From: Scolanthus callimorphus
Taxonomy: Eukaryota > Cnidaria > Anthozoa > Actiniaria > Edwardsiidae
Assembly (NCBI GenBank): GCA_033964015.1
Contig: JAWWUD010000104.1
Location: forward strand, 248,001 to 312,000
Reading direction: 5' to 3'
DNA: 64,000 nucleotides
The position numbers and the translations under genes are program-made. Within the stretch, counting starts at the first letter, position 1. Each line of letters begins with the position of its first letter. Under the pieces are notes generated by a model. The model saw nothing but the letters and a program-made list of their open reading frames with translations, did not search any database and was not told the origin of the DNA. Below, in pieces: positions 1-10,764 of this stretch.

Positions 1-32
1 ACCAAATCGGCTACTAACGGTGTTTACATGTA

Positions 33-160
33 TTGCCACCCAATTCAGATCATGTGATGATTCCTTTGGTGGATACTTTTATTAAATCTGCACATACACT
101 TGACAATTGACAATTGTAACCACCCAAAGGAATCATCGCATAATCTGAATTGGGTGGCAA
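33..160. repeat. Small foldback (inverted-repeat) element
   Basis: The left arm (33-72) begins TTGCCACCCAATTCAGAT and its exact reverse complement closes the right arm at 143-160. The inner arms also pair (the GATGATTCCTTTGG block against CCAAAGGAATCATC) with a few mismatches, around an AT-rich loop. No transposase is present, so this is a MITE-like non-autonomous element or foldback remnant. I see no convincing target-site duplication. Confidence 0.6.
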
Positions 161-943
161 CAAGATGTAAGATGGTCTCCCGAGAAATTTCGGGCGAATG
201 ATTTTTTTGTCGATTCACGGGAGCTCACCTTTTACAGTTTAAATCAAGAAAAGTAATAGCAATCTTTCCATTCTTCGCTAATAAAGCGAAAGAACTATTT
301 TCTTTCTGGTCTTTTCTGATTGGCTAATTATGTTTGCCCAGCAGACTCGCCCACTAGGCCTTTATTGCCACGAAATGGCTTCCGTCTGGCGCTAACCTCG
401 GCTCTTTTTACGAGATTTTTTTAAGAGAAAATCGAAATGGGCGTGTGCCTTGGAAAGTATACTACTGTCTTGACCTTTACCCCACTTCTAAGTTTAGAAC
501 CTGTTAGTAGCGTGTGAATGTAAAGCGCAGTACAGGCAACAATTGTTTACTAGTGAAATTGGCACTTTTGTTATGGAAACAAAAATATGTTGTGTCAGTA
601 TAGCATGTGTATGACGAAGACGGCTAGGAATTTTGTGTTTTGTCCTGGGCAGGCGCTCCCGCAGAGATTTCTTACTGTCTGCCACAAAACATTCCCGCTC
701 ATGTAAGAAAACTGTTGCAAAAAAACTGTTGCACCCGCTATTTAAACGTCTTACTTTTTTCTTTTGGAACATATTCTCACTGATGCGTTGAATAGTTATA
801 AGACGAAACTGCGTCCTTCTTCAGTAAAAGAAGAAACCAGAACTATGATAATTGACTTGCAAACAGAGTGTTGGAGTAAATAAAGGCTAAGGGTGTTGAC
901 CCAGCAGTCATTGAATACAATAATAATAACGAAATGGCGTTTC
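161..943. other. No gene recognised
   Basis: AT-rich sequence with only short frames lacking domains or compositional signs of coding. An AATAAA on the minus strand at 944-949 could serve as the poly(A) signal of the Cys-rich exon that ends at 1251. Confidence 0.4.
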
Positions 944-1250
944 TTTATTTGTTTCGAAGATGAAAAGAGATTTGCTTCAAGGGATGGCAGGGGTGGGGGG
1001 CAGCGATAGTGACTGGATCCTGATTGGTTCAGCGCTGATGTAAATTATATTTGCAAGGTGCCAATACATTCTTGCCTGACTGACTGACTGTCAAAAGGAG
1101 TGCATTGGCTTTCCTTTCGGCATTGGCTCGTATTACACAGACGAGTTTAAACAAGACAAATCAACATAGCGAGATCGGAAAACAGAACTTCGGTTTTCCA
1201 TGTACAAATCTATTTGATTTTTCGGTAACGCTCTAGGTAACGGTAACGCT

Positions 1251-1462
1251 CTAGGTATGTTTCGTCTCCTTTTTTCCTCCATTCTTGTTGCTTGTCCTGT
1301 CGTGTTGTCGACTCTTGTCGTGCTGGCGACAGCAAGTTTCTTCAAATTCCGGCGCGCACTCGCTCGGACATCCAAGTCCTGGGACTGGGCTCGGCTGGCA
1401 CGGAACTGGACAAACCGGTACTACTGGTTGGCATATAACGACTCCGGCCGGGCAGTGGCATT
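1251..1462 (-). CDS. Terminal exon of a putative secreted Cys/Pro-rich protein
   Basis: On the minus strand a pyrimidine-rich acceptor (TTGCCTCCACAG) precedes a 70-codon stretch (69 residues and TAG), entered in phase 1. It holds about eleven cysteines in a Pro/Val-rich setting: CxC, then CPVPC, then a terminal C-x3-C-x7-CC, followed by a very basic, Lys/Arg/Asn-rich tail. The spacing recalls the C-x3-C-x3-C-x3-C-x3-CC domain of cnidarian minicollagens with some cysteines missing; that is a resemblance, not an identification. Codon pattern and cysteine density argue for coding. An AATAAA lies about 300 bp downstream on the same strand. I assign it tentatively to the same minus-strand gene as the exons at 5708-5778, 8571-8615 and 15976-16036. 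The phase into this exon (1) does not match the end of the 5708 exon (0), so at least one exon between them is missing from my model. Confidence 0.45.
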
Positions 1463-1920
1463 CTGTGGAGGCAAGCAGGAAAGATACAGTTTGCTGTGGG
1501 CGTGTTGCTGGAGCAACAAGAAAGGCATGGTGTTGGGACGACCAAGAGATGGCGAATTTATTTGTTATTTTTTTATCGAAACATACCACATGCCTTCAAA
1601 AACCTACCTTTAATGAACATGAATAGGACATATATGGCGTTGAATCCCTCCCCCCTGATCCTTATGTATACGTCTGCTAACTTAGTGCTCAATTGTTATT
1701 TCCAGGGGGAGTCGCAGCATTATACTTACTGGCATCCTTGACCTGTGAACCAATCACATTGGCAAGTCTCTTCAGATGTTTGTCAGGGCAACTGAACTGG
1801 ATTAACAGGTTAGTAACAGCTGTCTTGTCTTTGAAGATCCTTGAAGAAAAAGTAGAGTCAATCTAGCCTCCTCCGCGGGCGTCTTCTGCATGGCTATTTG
1901 GTTCGATTCTCGAGATTGGG
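1463..1920. other. Intron-like sequence, no gene recognised
   Basis: Frames open here on the plus strand overlap the antisense of the Cys-rich exon and continue without domains. A C-rich tract near 1650-1660 is the only local feature. Confidence 0.3.
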
Positions 1921-2290
1921 CCTGGGGGTGGGGGGGGGGGGGGGGGGCATATTTTTGGGGCAGGGGTGCTCGTCGGGTACTTTCGATTTTACCCCTAAAA
2001 AGTACCTAAAAAGCCGTCGCTTAGTTTATTTTGACCCCCAAAAGGTACCAACAAGACGTATTTTCCCTCGTAATTTTCTCTTGTATTTTTTTCCGAGCAG
2101 AAATACGTCTCACATTCAGGCTTCAAACAAGCGTGATTTGCTTGATTTGCTAGAACGGACCCTTAAGTGGTACCTATCTGGAAATAAATTGCAAGTTTTC
2201 AAATTTTACCCCTAAAAGGTAACAGAGGCCTAATTTCAAACCCTAAAAGGTACGACGAGCACCCCGGCCCCAAAAATATGGGAATCCCAC
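1921..2290. mobile_element. TIR element (MITE-like) with internal GGTACC-type repeats
   Basis: Near-palindromic termini: 1948-1980 reads CATATTTTTGGGGCAGGGGT onward to the GTCGGGTAC end, and 2250-2280 is its imperfect reverse complement. Inside are several copies of an ACCCCTAAAAGGTACC-like word. A poly-G run (1930-1947) abuts the left end. There is no transposase, so it is non-autonomous. Superfamily unknown. Confidence 0.55.
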
Positions 2291-2585
2291 TTTATTTACA
2301 ACTTCAAAAGATCTGTTTTGTTTATAAACAATCTGCTTTGTGTGGTACTCACTGTACGTTGACGAGCTGTACGTCCATGAAACACTTGTATCCTTTATAT
2401 GCCTCGCGGATCTAAGAAAGAATAACACGGAAAGTGCCAATTATTCTTTAAAGAGAAATGTGTTCTGCTTCCCAAGCTATTTTCCCCTGGACGCATTTTA
2501 AATATATTACGGAATCACGTAGAGGAAAGCTAAGCCTGGAATCCGTATAAGAATGAAACAAATCCCGATCTTTTCTCTTTCCAAA

Positions 2586-5242
2586 GTTATCACACATATA
2601 GTGTGCGGGAAAAGAAGTTATCACACATAGTGCGAGTAAAGTTATCACACATAGTGCGGGAAAAGTTATCACACATAGTGCGGGAAAGTTATCACACATA
2701 TAGTGTGCGGGAAAAGAAATTATCACACATAGTGCGAGGAAAGTTATCACACATAGTGCGACAAAAGTCATCATACATAGTGTGGCAAAAGTCATCACAC
2801 ATAGTGCGATAAAAGTCATCACACATAGTACGGGAAAGTTATTACACATAGTGTGAGGGAAAAGAAGTTATCACACATAGTGCGAGGAAAGTTATCACAC
2901 ATAGCGCGGGAAAAGTCATCACACATAGTGCGGGAAAAGTCATCACACATAGTGCGGGAAAGTTATCACACAGTGCGGGAAAATTTATCACACATATAGT
3001 GTGCGGGAAAAGAAGTTATCCCACATAATGCGAGGGACGTTATCCCACATAGTGCGTGGAAAGTTATCACACATAGTGCGAGGAAAGTTATCCCACATAG
3101 TGCGGGAAAAGTTATCCCACATAGTTCGAGGAAAGTTATCACACATAGTGCGAGGAAAGTTATCACACATAGTGCGAGGAAAGTTATCACACATAGTGCG
3201 GGAAAAGTCATCACACAGTGCGAGGAAAGTTATCACACATAGTGCGAGGAAAGTTATCACACAGTGCGAGGAAAGTTATCACACATAGTGCGAGGAAAGT
3301 TATCACACATAGTGCGAGGAAAGTTATCCCACATAATGCGAGGAAAGTTATCACACATAGTGCGAGGAAAGTTATCCCACATAGTGCGAGGAAAGTTATT
3401 ACACATAGTGCGAGGAAAGTTATCACACATAATGCGAGGAAAGTTATCCCACATAGTGCGAGGAAAGTTATCACACATAGTGCGAGGAAAGTTATCCCAC
3501 ATAGTGCGGGAAAAGTTATCCCACATAGTGCGAGGAAAGTTATTACACATAGTGCGGGAAAAGTCATCACACATAGTGCGAGGAAAGTTATCACACAAAG
3601 TGCGAGGAAAGTTATCACACATGGTGCGGGAAAAGTTATCCCACATAGTGCGAGGAAAGTTATCACACATAGTGCGGGAAAAGTCATCACACATAGTGCG
3701 AGGAAAGTTATCACACATAGTGCGAGGAAAGTTATCCCACATAGTGCCAGGAAAGTTATCACACATAGTGCGAGGAAAGTTATCACACATAGTACGGGAA
3801 AGTTATTACACATAGTGTGAGGGAAAGAAGTTATCACACATAGTGCGAGGAAAGTTATCACACATAGTGCCAGGAAAGTTATCACACATAGTGCGAGGAA
3901 AGTTATCACACATAGTACGGGAAAGTTATTACACATAGTGTGAGGGAAAAGAAGTTATCACACATAGTGCGAGGAAAGTTATCACACATAGCGCGGGAAA
4001 AGTCATCACACATAGTGCGGGAAAAGTCATCACACATAGTGCGGGAAAATTATCACACAGTGCGGGAAAAGTTATCACACATATAGTGTGCGGGAAAAGA
4101 AGTTATCCCACATAATGCGAGGGACGTTATCCCACATAGTGCGTGGAAAGTTATCACACATAGTGCGAGGAAAGTTATCCCACATAGTGCGGGAAAAGTT
4201 ATCCCACATAGTTCGAGGAAAGTTATCACACATAGTGCGAGGAAAGTTATCACACATAGTGCGAGGAAAGTTATCACACATAGTGCGGGAAAAGTCATCA
4301 CACATAGTGCGAGGAAAGTTATCACACATAGTGCGAGGAAAGTTATCACACAGTGCGAGGAAAGTTATCACACATAGTGCGAGGAAAGTTATCACACATA
4401 GTGCGAGGAAAGTTATCCCACATAATGCGAGGAAAGTTATCACACATAGTGCGAGGAAAGTTATCCCACATAGTGCGAGGAAAGTTATTACACATAGTGC
4501 GAGGAAAGTTATCACACATAATGCGAGGAAAGTTATCCCACATAGTGCGAGGAAAGTTATCACACATAGTGCGAGGAAAGTTATCCCACATAGTGCGGGA
4601 AAAGTTATCCCACATAGTGCGAGGAAAGTTATTACACATAGTGCGGGAAAAGTCATCACACATAGTGCGAGGAAAGTTATCACACAAAGTGCGAGGAAAG
4701 TTATCACACATGGTGCGGGAAAAGTTATCCCACATAGTGCGAGGAAAGTTATCACACATAGTGCGGGAAAAGTCATCACACATAGTGCGAGGAAAGTTAT
4801 CACACATAGTGCGAGGAAAGTTATCCCACATAGTGCGAGGAAAGTTATCACACATAGTGCCAGGAAAGTTATCACACATAGTGCGAGGAAAGTTATCACG
4901 CATAGTGCGGGAAAAGTTATCACACATAGTGCGGGAAAAGTTATCACACATAGTGCGGGAAAAGTTATCGCACATAGTGCGGCAAAAGTTATCACACATA
5001 GTGCGAGGAAAGTTATCACACATAGTGCAGGAAAAGTTATCACACATAGTGCGGGAAAAGTTATCACACATAGTGCGGGAAAAGTTATCACACATAGTGC
5101 GGGAAAAGTTATCGCACATAGTGCGGCAAAAGTTATCACACATAGTGCGAGGAAAGTTATCACACATAGTGCAGGAAAAGTTATCACACATAGTGCGGGA
5201 AAAGTTATCACACATAGTGCGGGAAAAGTTATCACACATAGC
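2586..5242. repeat. 24-bp minisatellite array with 1,087-bp and 144-bp higher-order units
   Basis: About 110 tandem copies of a 24-bp unit of the form AGTGCGAGGAAAGTTATCACACAT, with variants AGTGCGGGAAAAG, TTATCCCAC, TCATCACAC and ATAATGCG. Variant order repeats with an offset of 1,087 bp (the CATAATGCGAGGGACG variant is at 3024 and 4111), showing a segmental duplication of over 40 units. Near the right end a second offset of 144 bp (six units) is visible (ATCGCACATAG variant at 4967 and 5111). Because 24 is divisible by 3 and few units contain stops, frames of up to about 400 codons stay open on both strands. These are artefacts of the repeat, not genes. It lies in a presumed intron of the minus-strand secreted-protein gene. 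Confidence 0.95.
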
Positions 5243-5707
5243 TCACATACCCGATCCATCAAGCTTCTGAGGATTTGTATTCAAATATTTTCATACAATA
5301 CTTGTTGGTCTATAAATAAAGGAATGTACGGAAACATTTTCTCACGGAAATGTTAGCCTTAGCGTGCCTAAAGCCTTTTTTGGAAAACCTTTGAAAAACA
5401 CATTAAAAACTAGATAAAAAACTAGACACAATGTAATAAGGTGGTCACCATTAAGACACCAAGGATTAATAAATTGATTACCACATGATTCCCACTCGCT
5501 TTACCAAGTGAAACGGCCACATTTTGAGGAAGAGGTGCACGCACCTCGAAACGTGTCAAGATTTTATGAAAACATGAAAAAAATAAACAGTAAAAAATAA
5601 CGGCAGATAACACTATAAATATTGATGTTACTGCTGCTCAATCGTCCAGTTGGATCTTACAGATTAATTTGTTAGCACAGAACCCCTTTAACGTAGGTTT
5701 AACGTAC
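5243..5707. other. No gene recognised
   Basis: AT-rich spacer between the 24-bp array and the exon ending at 5708. No domain-like frame and no clear repeat. Confidence 0.35.
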
Positions 5708-5778
5708 CTTCCTACAAATTTCGCATTCCTTTTGTGGTGCTGCCTGTACAGTTTGCTGTCCCGCGGGACCTGCGGGAG
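5708..5778 (-). CDS. Possible Pro/Ala-rich exon of the secreted Cys-rich protein
   Basis: Minus strand. The frame reads Ala/Pro/Gly/Gln-rich sequence ending KECEICRK, then a donor AAG|GTACGT. A possible acceptor CCGGCAG at 5779-5785 gives phase 1, matching the phase-1 exon at 8571-8615. The same frame is open further upstream (NTPLPAAPAG), so the start is uncertain. It contributes a CxxC pair. It ends in phase 0, which does not fit the phase-1 entry of the exon at 1251-1462, so an exon may lie unseen between 1463 and 5707, or this exon belongs to another gene. Confidence 0.35.
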
Positions 5779-6489
5779 CTGCCGGTAGAGGGGTGTTTAG
5801 ACTGACGTCATATTCCATGCCTTCAAAACAATTTGATTCAAACGAGTTAGCTTTCAGTGCTTTACATTTAACTAGAGTAAAGAATGAGGCAAAATTGAGC
5901 ATCGAGGAAATGATCAATTGAGGGTCTATCCCTAAAGCCCGGTTTCCAAATAGTTGAGCAACTGATTTTGTGGTAGGACTGTCCCGCCGAGGTCTCCATA
6001 ACCCCTGACCCTCCCTCATATATGGTATACGGTTATGTGCCGCCATATGGGGTATGGTTTTGGGGGTCTGCGGTAGGGTATCGTTTTCACTGGTTAAGGT
6101 CTCTAACAGGGTATTTATTTCATTATGGCTACCCTACAAACAAATTTCGATCAAAGTTGCGGTGTCGCATTTTTAACTGCATTTAGTGATAAAGACATTG
6201 TATTTTAAAACCTTTACATGATGAACATTTCCGCTTTGATCGCAACCAACTGGACCACCTGGTGACTCACTTTAGGTCTGTGTTAGGGTATAGCTATTTT
6301 AGCTGTAGGTCTATAGTCGGGTGTATGTGTTGTAGGTCAAATTGAATGCTAGTTGGAAATGATTTCAAACTAGTTCGAATTGACACCAAAAAGGACTTTT
6401 CCACTCCCATTTTCCTCTATTCCACTTTTACTCCTATTTCCCTCTATTTCATATCTTACTTTTTTACCTGCCTACCTTAACTAATGAGT
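5779..6489. other. No gene recognised
   Basis: A/T-rich intron-like sequence. An antisense frame across 5780-6046 has no domain. No strong repeat seen. Confidence 0.3.
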
Positions 6490-6735
6490 ACCTTTTTTTT
6501 CTTCTTGCCCCTGACGTGGATCGAACTCTCAACCTCTTGACTAGTGTTCTCTGGGTCTTTCTGTAGGTACCGGAGACTATTGTATTCTGTGTTAGCTTCG
6601 TTATTTGTGTTACTTGGAGTCCTTTGTCTCGGGTCCATTGTCTCTATTGAATTACGTATACTGTGCTCCGGTCAGCTCCGGTACCTACAGAACGAGCCTG
6701 TTCTCTTACCTTAACCACTAGGCCATGTAGTCGTT
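6490..6735 (-). mobile_element. tRNA-derived SINE-like unit interrupted by a palindromic insert
   Basis: On the minus strand an A-box-like string (TGGCCTAGTGGTTAAGG, from about 6726 downward) and a B-box-like string (GAGTTCGATCC, near 6525) resemble the internal RNA polymerase III promoter of a tRNA-derived SINE. They are about 180 bp apart instead of the usual 30-50. The intervening block is bounded by CTGTAGGTACCGGAG (starting near 6561) and its reverse complement CTCCGGTACCTACAG (ending near 6688), that is, a separate inverted-repeat element placed between the two boxes. Confidence 0.5.
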
Positions 6736-8020
6736 GCGATGGGGTAGAGGGCCCAGAAATTAATCTTAAGACTCACGTGTGATATATGAATGTAATTATC
6801 ACTAAATGCAAACCACATTAAGAAACCGAACCCTAACCATTGTAAAATTAGCGTTATTCTGATTTTAGAGCTCAAAGGAAACTAAATGCAATCCCCATTT
6901 CTAAACCAAACCCTAACCAACTTTTCTCTTTGGACTTTTCAAAATCACCTAGTTTAGATTGAATTTGACCTAGTTCAAAATCATTTCTAACTGACATTCA
7001 TTTCAACCTGCAACATATGCAACGAGGATTTTTGGTCTCTGATAGTACCGCCTGACCCGGGATTGTGAGTGCACATTTTCAGTGACATATTTCCATACGA
7101 CCCCTTGCTTCCTGACTCCTGCCCATGTTTCTTTGGCTCAGATGCACGTTGCCTTGGGAAAACCACAGATGGATATGCATACTAGAACTTATCATGGACT
7201 TACATGTCAGGTTCTTCAATTTCTCGAGTACGGGATTTGCTGGAGAGGAAAGGCAAAGCCATGATTACGTTTAGGAGAATACAAATCACATGAATTGTGC
7301 CTTACAGTGATAAAAATACATATTATCAAGAGATTTCCCTTGAAAATTTGTCGACTGTCTTCAACTTCCTTATAACGAAATATATACCACATTTGGAATC
7401 TCAGTAAGTTTTCACTATTTTTATTGATCTAGAAAGCTTAAATCTCAACCAAAACTAACATACAAGCGAGAAAGAAGTTATGTGCATTTTCCGCTGTCTT
7501 TTTTACGGTCACTGAGAACCTTGAAACAAGGCCGTAGACAAGACACCACAGGAAGTCCGCTCGATCTCTAGAAAGACGACTCACAGTATTATCTTGATAT
7601 GCACCGTTTGCAGAGTGCATGGCTTAAATTACTTAGCAATTGTGATTGCATTGTTCCGCGACTGGTCGAGAGCACTGTCCCTGCTTCATCGGCCAATCAG
7701 TTTGCGGAGCCAGCAGGACCATTCTTTCTCTCAAATTAGCAAATCAGAACCATTTTTGTAGCATTGCCAAGCGTTCAAGACAGATTCCAGAAATTACTGC
7801 AATTTAGCATAAAACTTTTCTATCTCCTCAGAACATCTTGCCTAATATGTCAAATGTAATCGGGTTTAACTTGAACGATGATTAAATCTAGGTTTTACTT
7901 TCCAAAACTGCGAAACATCGGGTGCATGTATCACTCGCTGGTCCTAGGAACGTTTCGTTTTGACAAACAATTATTTGCGTACAGTACCGCGAGGTGAGAT
8001 CAGCTAGATTATTATACGAC
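6736..8020. other. No gene recognised
   Basis: Contains only short frames without recognisable domains on either strand. Probably intron of the minus-strand secreted-protein gene. Confidence 0.3.
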
Positions 8021-8059
8021 TGTGACGTCATTTTACCATATAAAGTCAAAATTGAGTGC

Positions 8060-8135
8060 AAATATGGAGCCGTATTACACGGCAAAATCCGTATTACACG
8101 GTCGAAAGCCGTATTACACTGCAGGAAACCGGTTA
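8060..8135. repeat. Short tandem repeat of CCGTATTACAC
   Basis: Three imperfect copies of a roughly 20-bp unit containing CCGTATTACAC(G/T)G (near 8070, 8090 and 8109). The GTATTACA word recurs in the neighbouring foldbacks at 8258 and 8935, so this may be a piece of the same repeat family. Confidence 0.5.
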
Positions 8136-8257
8136 CGAATCGGTTTTGCGCGCGCACTTGAATGGCTTCCCGATCGTGACAAATCACGTACGTTTTCTAG
8201 TGAATCTTGGAAAGAAAAGAAAATATTTTTCTTTGTCGTATAATAAATAACTCATGA

Positions 8258-8385
8258 GATGTTTTTTCATGTAATACTGGCGGACTTTTTACTCGTTGCT
8301 CGCATTTTTCCTCACCCCTGTGGGTCTCGGAAAAATACGTCCGCAACTCGTAAAATATCCGCCCGTATTACATGAAAAAACATGT
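8258..8385. repeat. Foldback element with arms ending ATGTTTTTTCATGTAATAC
   Basis: Left arm from about 8259 (ATGTTTTTTCATGTAATAC then CGGACTTTTTACTCG) is matched by its imperfect reverse complement ending near 8385. The two arms meet around TCCTCACCCCTGTGGGTCTC. No coding capacity. MITE-like. Confidence 0.6.
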
Positions 8386-8570
8386 AATAAGATATGTATA
8401 CGTATAGTCAAACACAAACTCAATATTATCTTCTGATTACTGATGAACAAATTTTCGGTATTTGATTTGCTAGCGAGTATTGCTCCTCCCTTCTGGTTGG
8501 CTTGTTGTTGGATGTCGCTGGTCGAACTAGTAAAACAGTAAACTCATCAAACTAGTTAAACTTGTCTTAC

Positions 8571-8615
8571 CTGGTGTGGGCGCAACCGGTGCTTCGGTTT
8601 GTTTCGGGACCAGCT
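8571..8615 (-). CDS. Small symmetric exon (Pro/Thr-rich), secreted-protein gene
   Basis: Minus strand: acceptor CTATCTGCAG, then 45 bases encoding ELVPKQTEAPVAPTP, then a strong donor CAG|GTAAGAC. It is phase 1 on both sides, compatible with the signal-peptide exon at 15976-16036 (ends in phase 1) and with the exon at 5708-5778 (enters in phase 1). A short Pro-rich segment directly after a signal peptide would fit a propeptide or linker. Its small size makes a chance match possible. Confidence 0.4.
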
Positions 8616-8931
8616 CTGCAGATAGAGTCACAATCAGTCAGCCTATCTATGCGACCTAGTAGCTCAAATAATTTGTTACCCTAAAAGATGAGGCCTCAAG
8701 TGCCAAGTAGGCGCGAAGGAGACAGGTAACAGGTAAAAGATACGTATCTATAAACTTTTGTGAATCACTATATAAAATGTTGTCTAATTTATCGTCTTCT
8801 CATCGAGATCTCTCTTTCTTACACGGTTTTTAGAAGCACCACCATGAGACTAAACAATTTGGACACATATCTGAAGCCGTGCAATAAAAATCATGATATA
8901 CATAAAAATGTGATAAAAATGTGATATACAT

Positions 8932-9085
8932 AGAGGATATTACACGGTGGTGCGAAGATATGAGTTTTATTTTCGAGTGGCAAGAACAATATTTTACGAA
9001 TGAGCGCAGTAAATGAGTAAAATATTGTTTTTGACACGAGGAAAATAAAACTTATATCTTCAAGCCAGCGTGTAATTTTCTTTTT
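8932..9085. repeat. Foldback element around GATATTACACGGTGG
   Basis: Left arm (about 8935-9002: GATATTACACGG, then ATATGAGTTTTATTTTCG and CAATATTTTAC) pairs imperfectly with a right arm ending GCGTGTAATTTTC near 9080. No coding capacity. Related by its terminal TTACAC words to the repeats at 8060-8385. Confidence 0.5.
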
Positions 9086-9294
9086 ATTATATAGACAAAC
9101 CAGAAAAAATATTCCAAATTGATTTCCAAGCACTTTCGTTTTAACCGATATCCTCACTAGTGAGGATATGGAAAATATGTCACTGAGGACCCGGATGTAG
9201 CTTCGTATGAGATCTACGAGTGGCTTATTTCCCAGTAAAACACTCTTGTCTATATAATAAAAGACAATATATAGAAATAATCATATGATATTTG

Positions 9295-9441
9295 ACAAAG
9301 ACTCGAAGAAACAGGGAGGCAACTCATCCAGTGCTTTTTTAAAAGTCTGTAACGATTTGCAGTTGTGTAGTTCTCTGGTAGTGAGTTCCAATATAAGCCC
9401 CCTTGTAGCTGATACGGTTCTTCCCATAATTCGTTTTGGGA
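9295..9441 (-). pseudogene. 3' end of a CR1/Jockey-like LINE, severed by the LINE at 9442
   Basis: Reading the minus strand gives the end of a non-LTR reverse transcriptase (motifs resembling RTVSATRG, GLYWNSLP and NCKSLQTFKKALDEL), split over two frames, so it is decayed. It continues directly into the fragment starting at 14641 once the intervening element and one copy of the 16-bp duplication are removed. Confidence 0.6.
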
Positions 9442-9555
9442 CGGACTGGGACTAGCTGTGGACGAGAGCAGACGTGTTTCTGACTGCTCCCGCTCCTAAC
9501 CGAAATTTTTGTTTAAAAACTTTGGTTAGTAGAGCCATGTAATACCAAAATCAAC

Positions 9556-10409
9556 ATGAGCGAGGTAGAAAAAGAAGAAGTAAAGAGTCAAAGATCGAAG
9601 CGAAGGAAAAGGTCAAAAAGCTCGCAGACAGAGATGGACGCTAACGACGAGAAAGCGCTTGGCTCAGTTGTTCAAGAACACGAATGCAAGTGTGATTTAC
9701 TTCTCGAGAAAATTGAAAGCTTGGACTACAAACTAGATCTTGCAATGAAGGTACTGGCACAAGTTGAAACCCTCCAAAATGCTGTCAAGTGTTTAGAGGA
9801 AGAAAATAAAGATTTAAAAAAAAGCGTCGAGATAGCACACGAAGAGAACAAGGAGCTCGCAAGCAACCAAATAGCGCTTGACGAAAAGATCGAGGTGCTT
9901 ACAAGGGATGTACAAAAGTTGGGAAAGGCGCTGGAGCAAGAAAAGAGCAGGGGAGTAAAACTTGAGAGTTTTTCGAGAAGGAATAACTTGCGTTTTTATG
10001 GAATCCCCGAGCAAAGGAACGAGACGTGGGAGCAAACGGAGAACAAGTTAAGGCATTTCATTGCCAAGGATCTCAAAGGCGGCATGGACCTGGCTAAGGT
10101 AGTATCCTTCGAGAGAGCACATCGTACTAGGAGTAAAACCGTCCCGCGGCCTATTGTGGCAAAGTTATCCTTTTTTAAAGAAAAGGAAGAGGTAAGGGAT
10201 CTAGCTAGAAATTTAAAAGACACGGCTTTCGGCATCTCCGAAGATTACCCTAAAGAAGTCACGGATGTCCGTAAAAGCTTGTACCACTTCTAAAACAAGC
10301 GAAACAGGAAAATCGCAAAGCCGTTATCAAGGTTGACCAGTTATTTATTGACGATGTACTTTATCGAGGGCCAGAAGCCCATCGCGATTATGTTATCCCA
10401 CGTAAGTAA
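9556..10409 (+). pseudogene. LINE ORF1 (coiled-coil, RNA-binding chaperone type), one frameshift
   Basis: Begins ATG-AGC at 9556 and stays open to 10293. A basic, Lys/Arg/Ser-rich head is followed by a heptad-rich coiled coil (about residues 45-135) and then an RRM-like region with NNLRFYGIPE and FERAHR, as in L1 ORF1p (Transposase_22). At about 10275-10290 the frame is lost. Another frame carries the expected C-terminal domain (PLLKQAKQENRKAVIKVDQL, DDVLYRGPEAHRDYV) to a stop at 10407-10409. ORF1p of L1 elements trimerises and coats the element RNA. The shift may be a mutation or a one-base sequence error. Confidence 0.8.
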
Positions 10410-10764
10410 GAAAAAGAAGCTGATTTAATACCCGGTCGCTATACCGGATAGTTATGTAGCGTGAATATTTAGATAAGTTTATAGAAGTTATAGTTGAAAG
10501 AAATTACACTGGATCGCCTCTATTGCTCGCAACAATCATCTTAGAACCCAGTCGATTAGATACGCCACAAGGTCAATCTCCCCTAAATCTCAATTTTCGT
10601 TGGCGACCTTGTCGATATTTACTGTTTTTCAGTAAATTTCATTTTGTCTCTATATGCTAATTTTTGTACTTGTCCTTATTGTAAATTTGCATTCATTGAC
10701 ATCAGTTACTCTCACTTTGTGCATCAAGTGTTACTTTTAAATACCACTTACATAATTTCTTTAA

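Noticed and set aside
2586..5242. Long open frames (up to ~420 codons) on both strands as repeat proteins
   Set aside because: They arise from a stop-free 24-bp unit, exist in several frames and both strands at once, and have no start context or splice support.
2586..5242. TTATCACACA/TTATCCCACA words as DnaA boxes or a bacterial origin
   Set aside because: The words do not match the 9-bp box (TTATCCACA), occur only as part of a 24-bp satellite, and the surrounding DNA is plainly eukaryotic.
2586..5242. CRISPR array
   Set aside because: Units are contiguous, with no unique spacers, in a metazoan genome.
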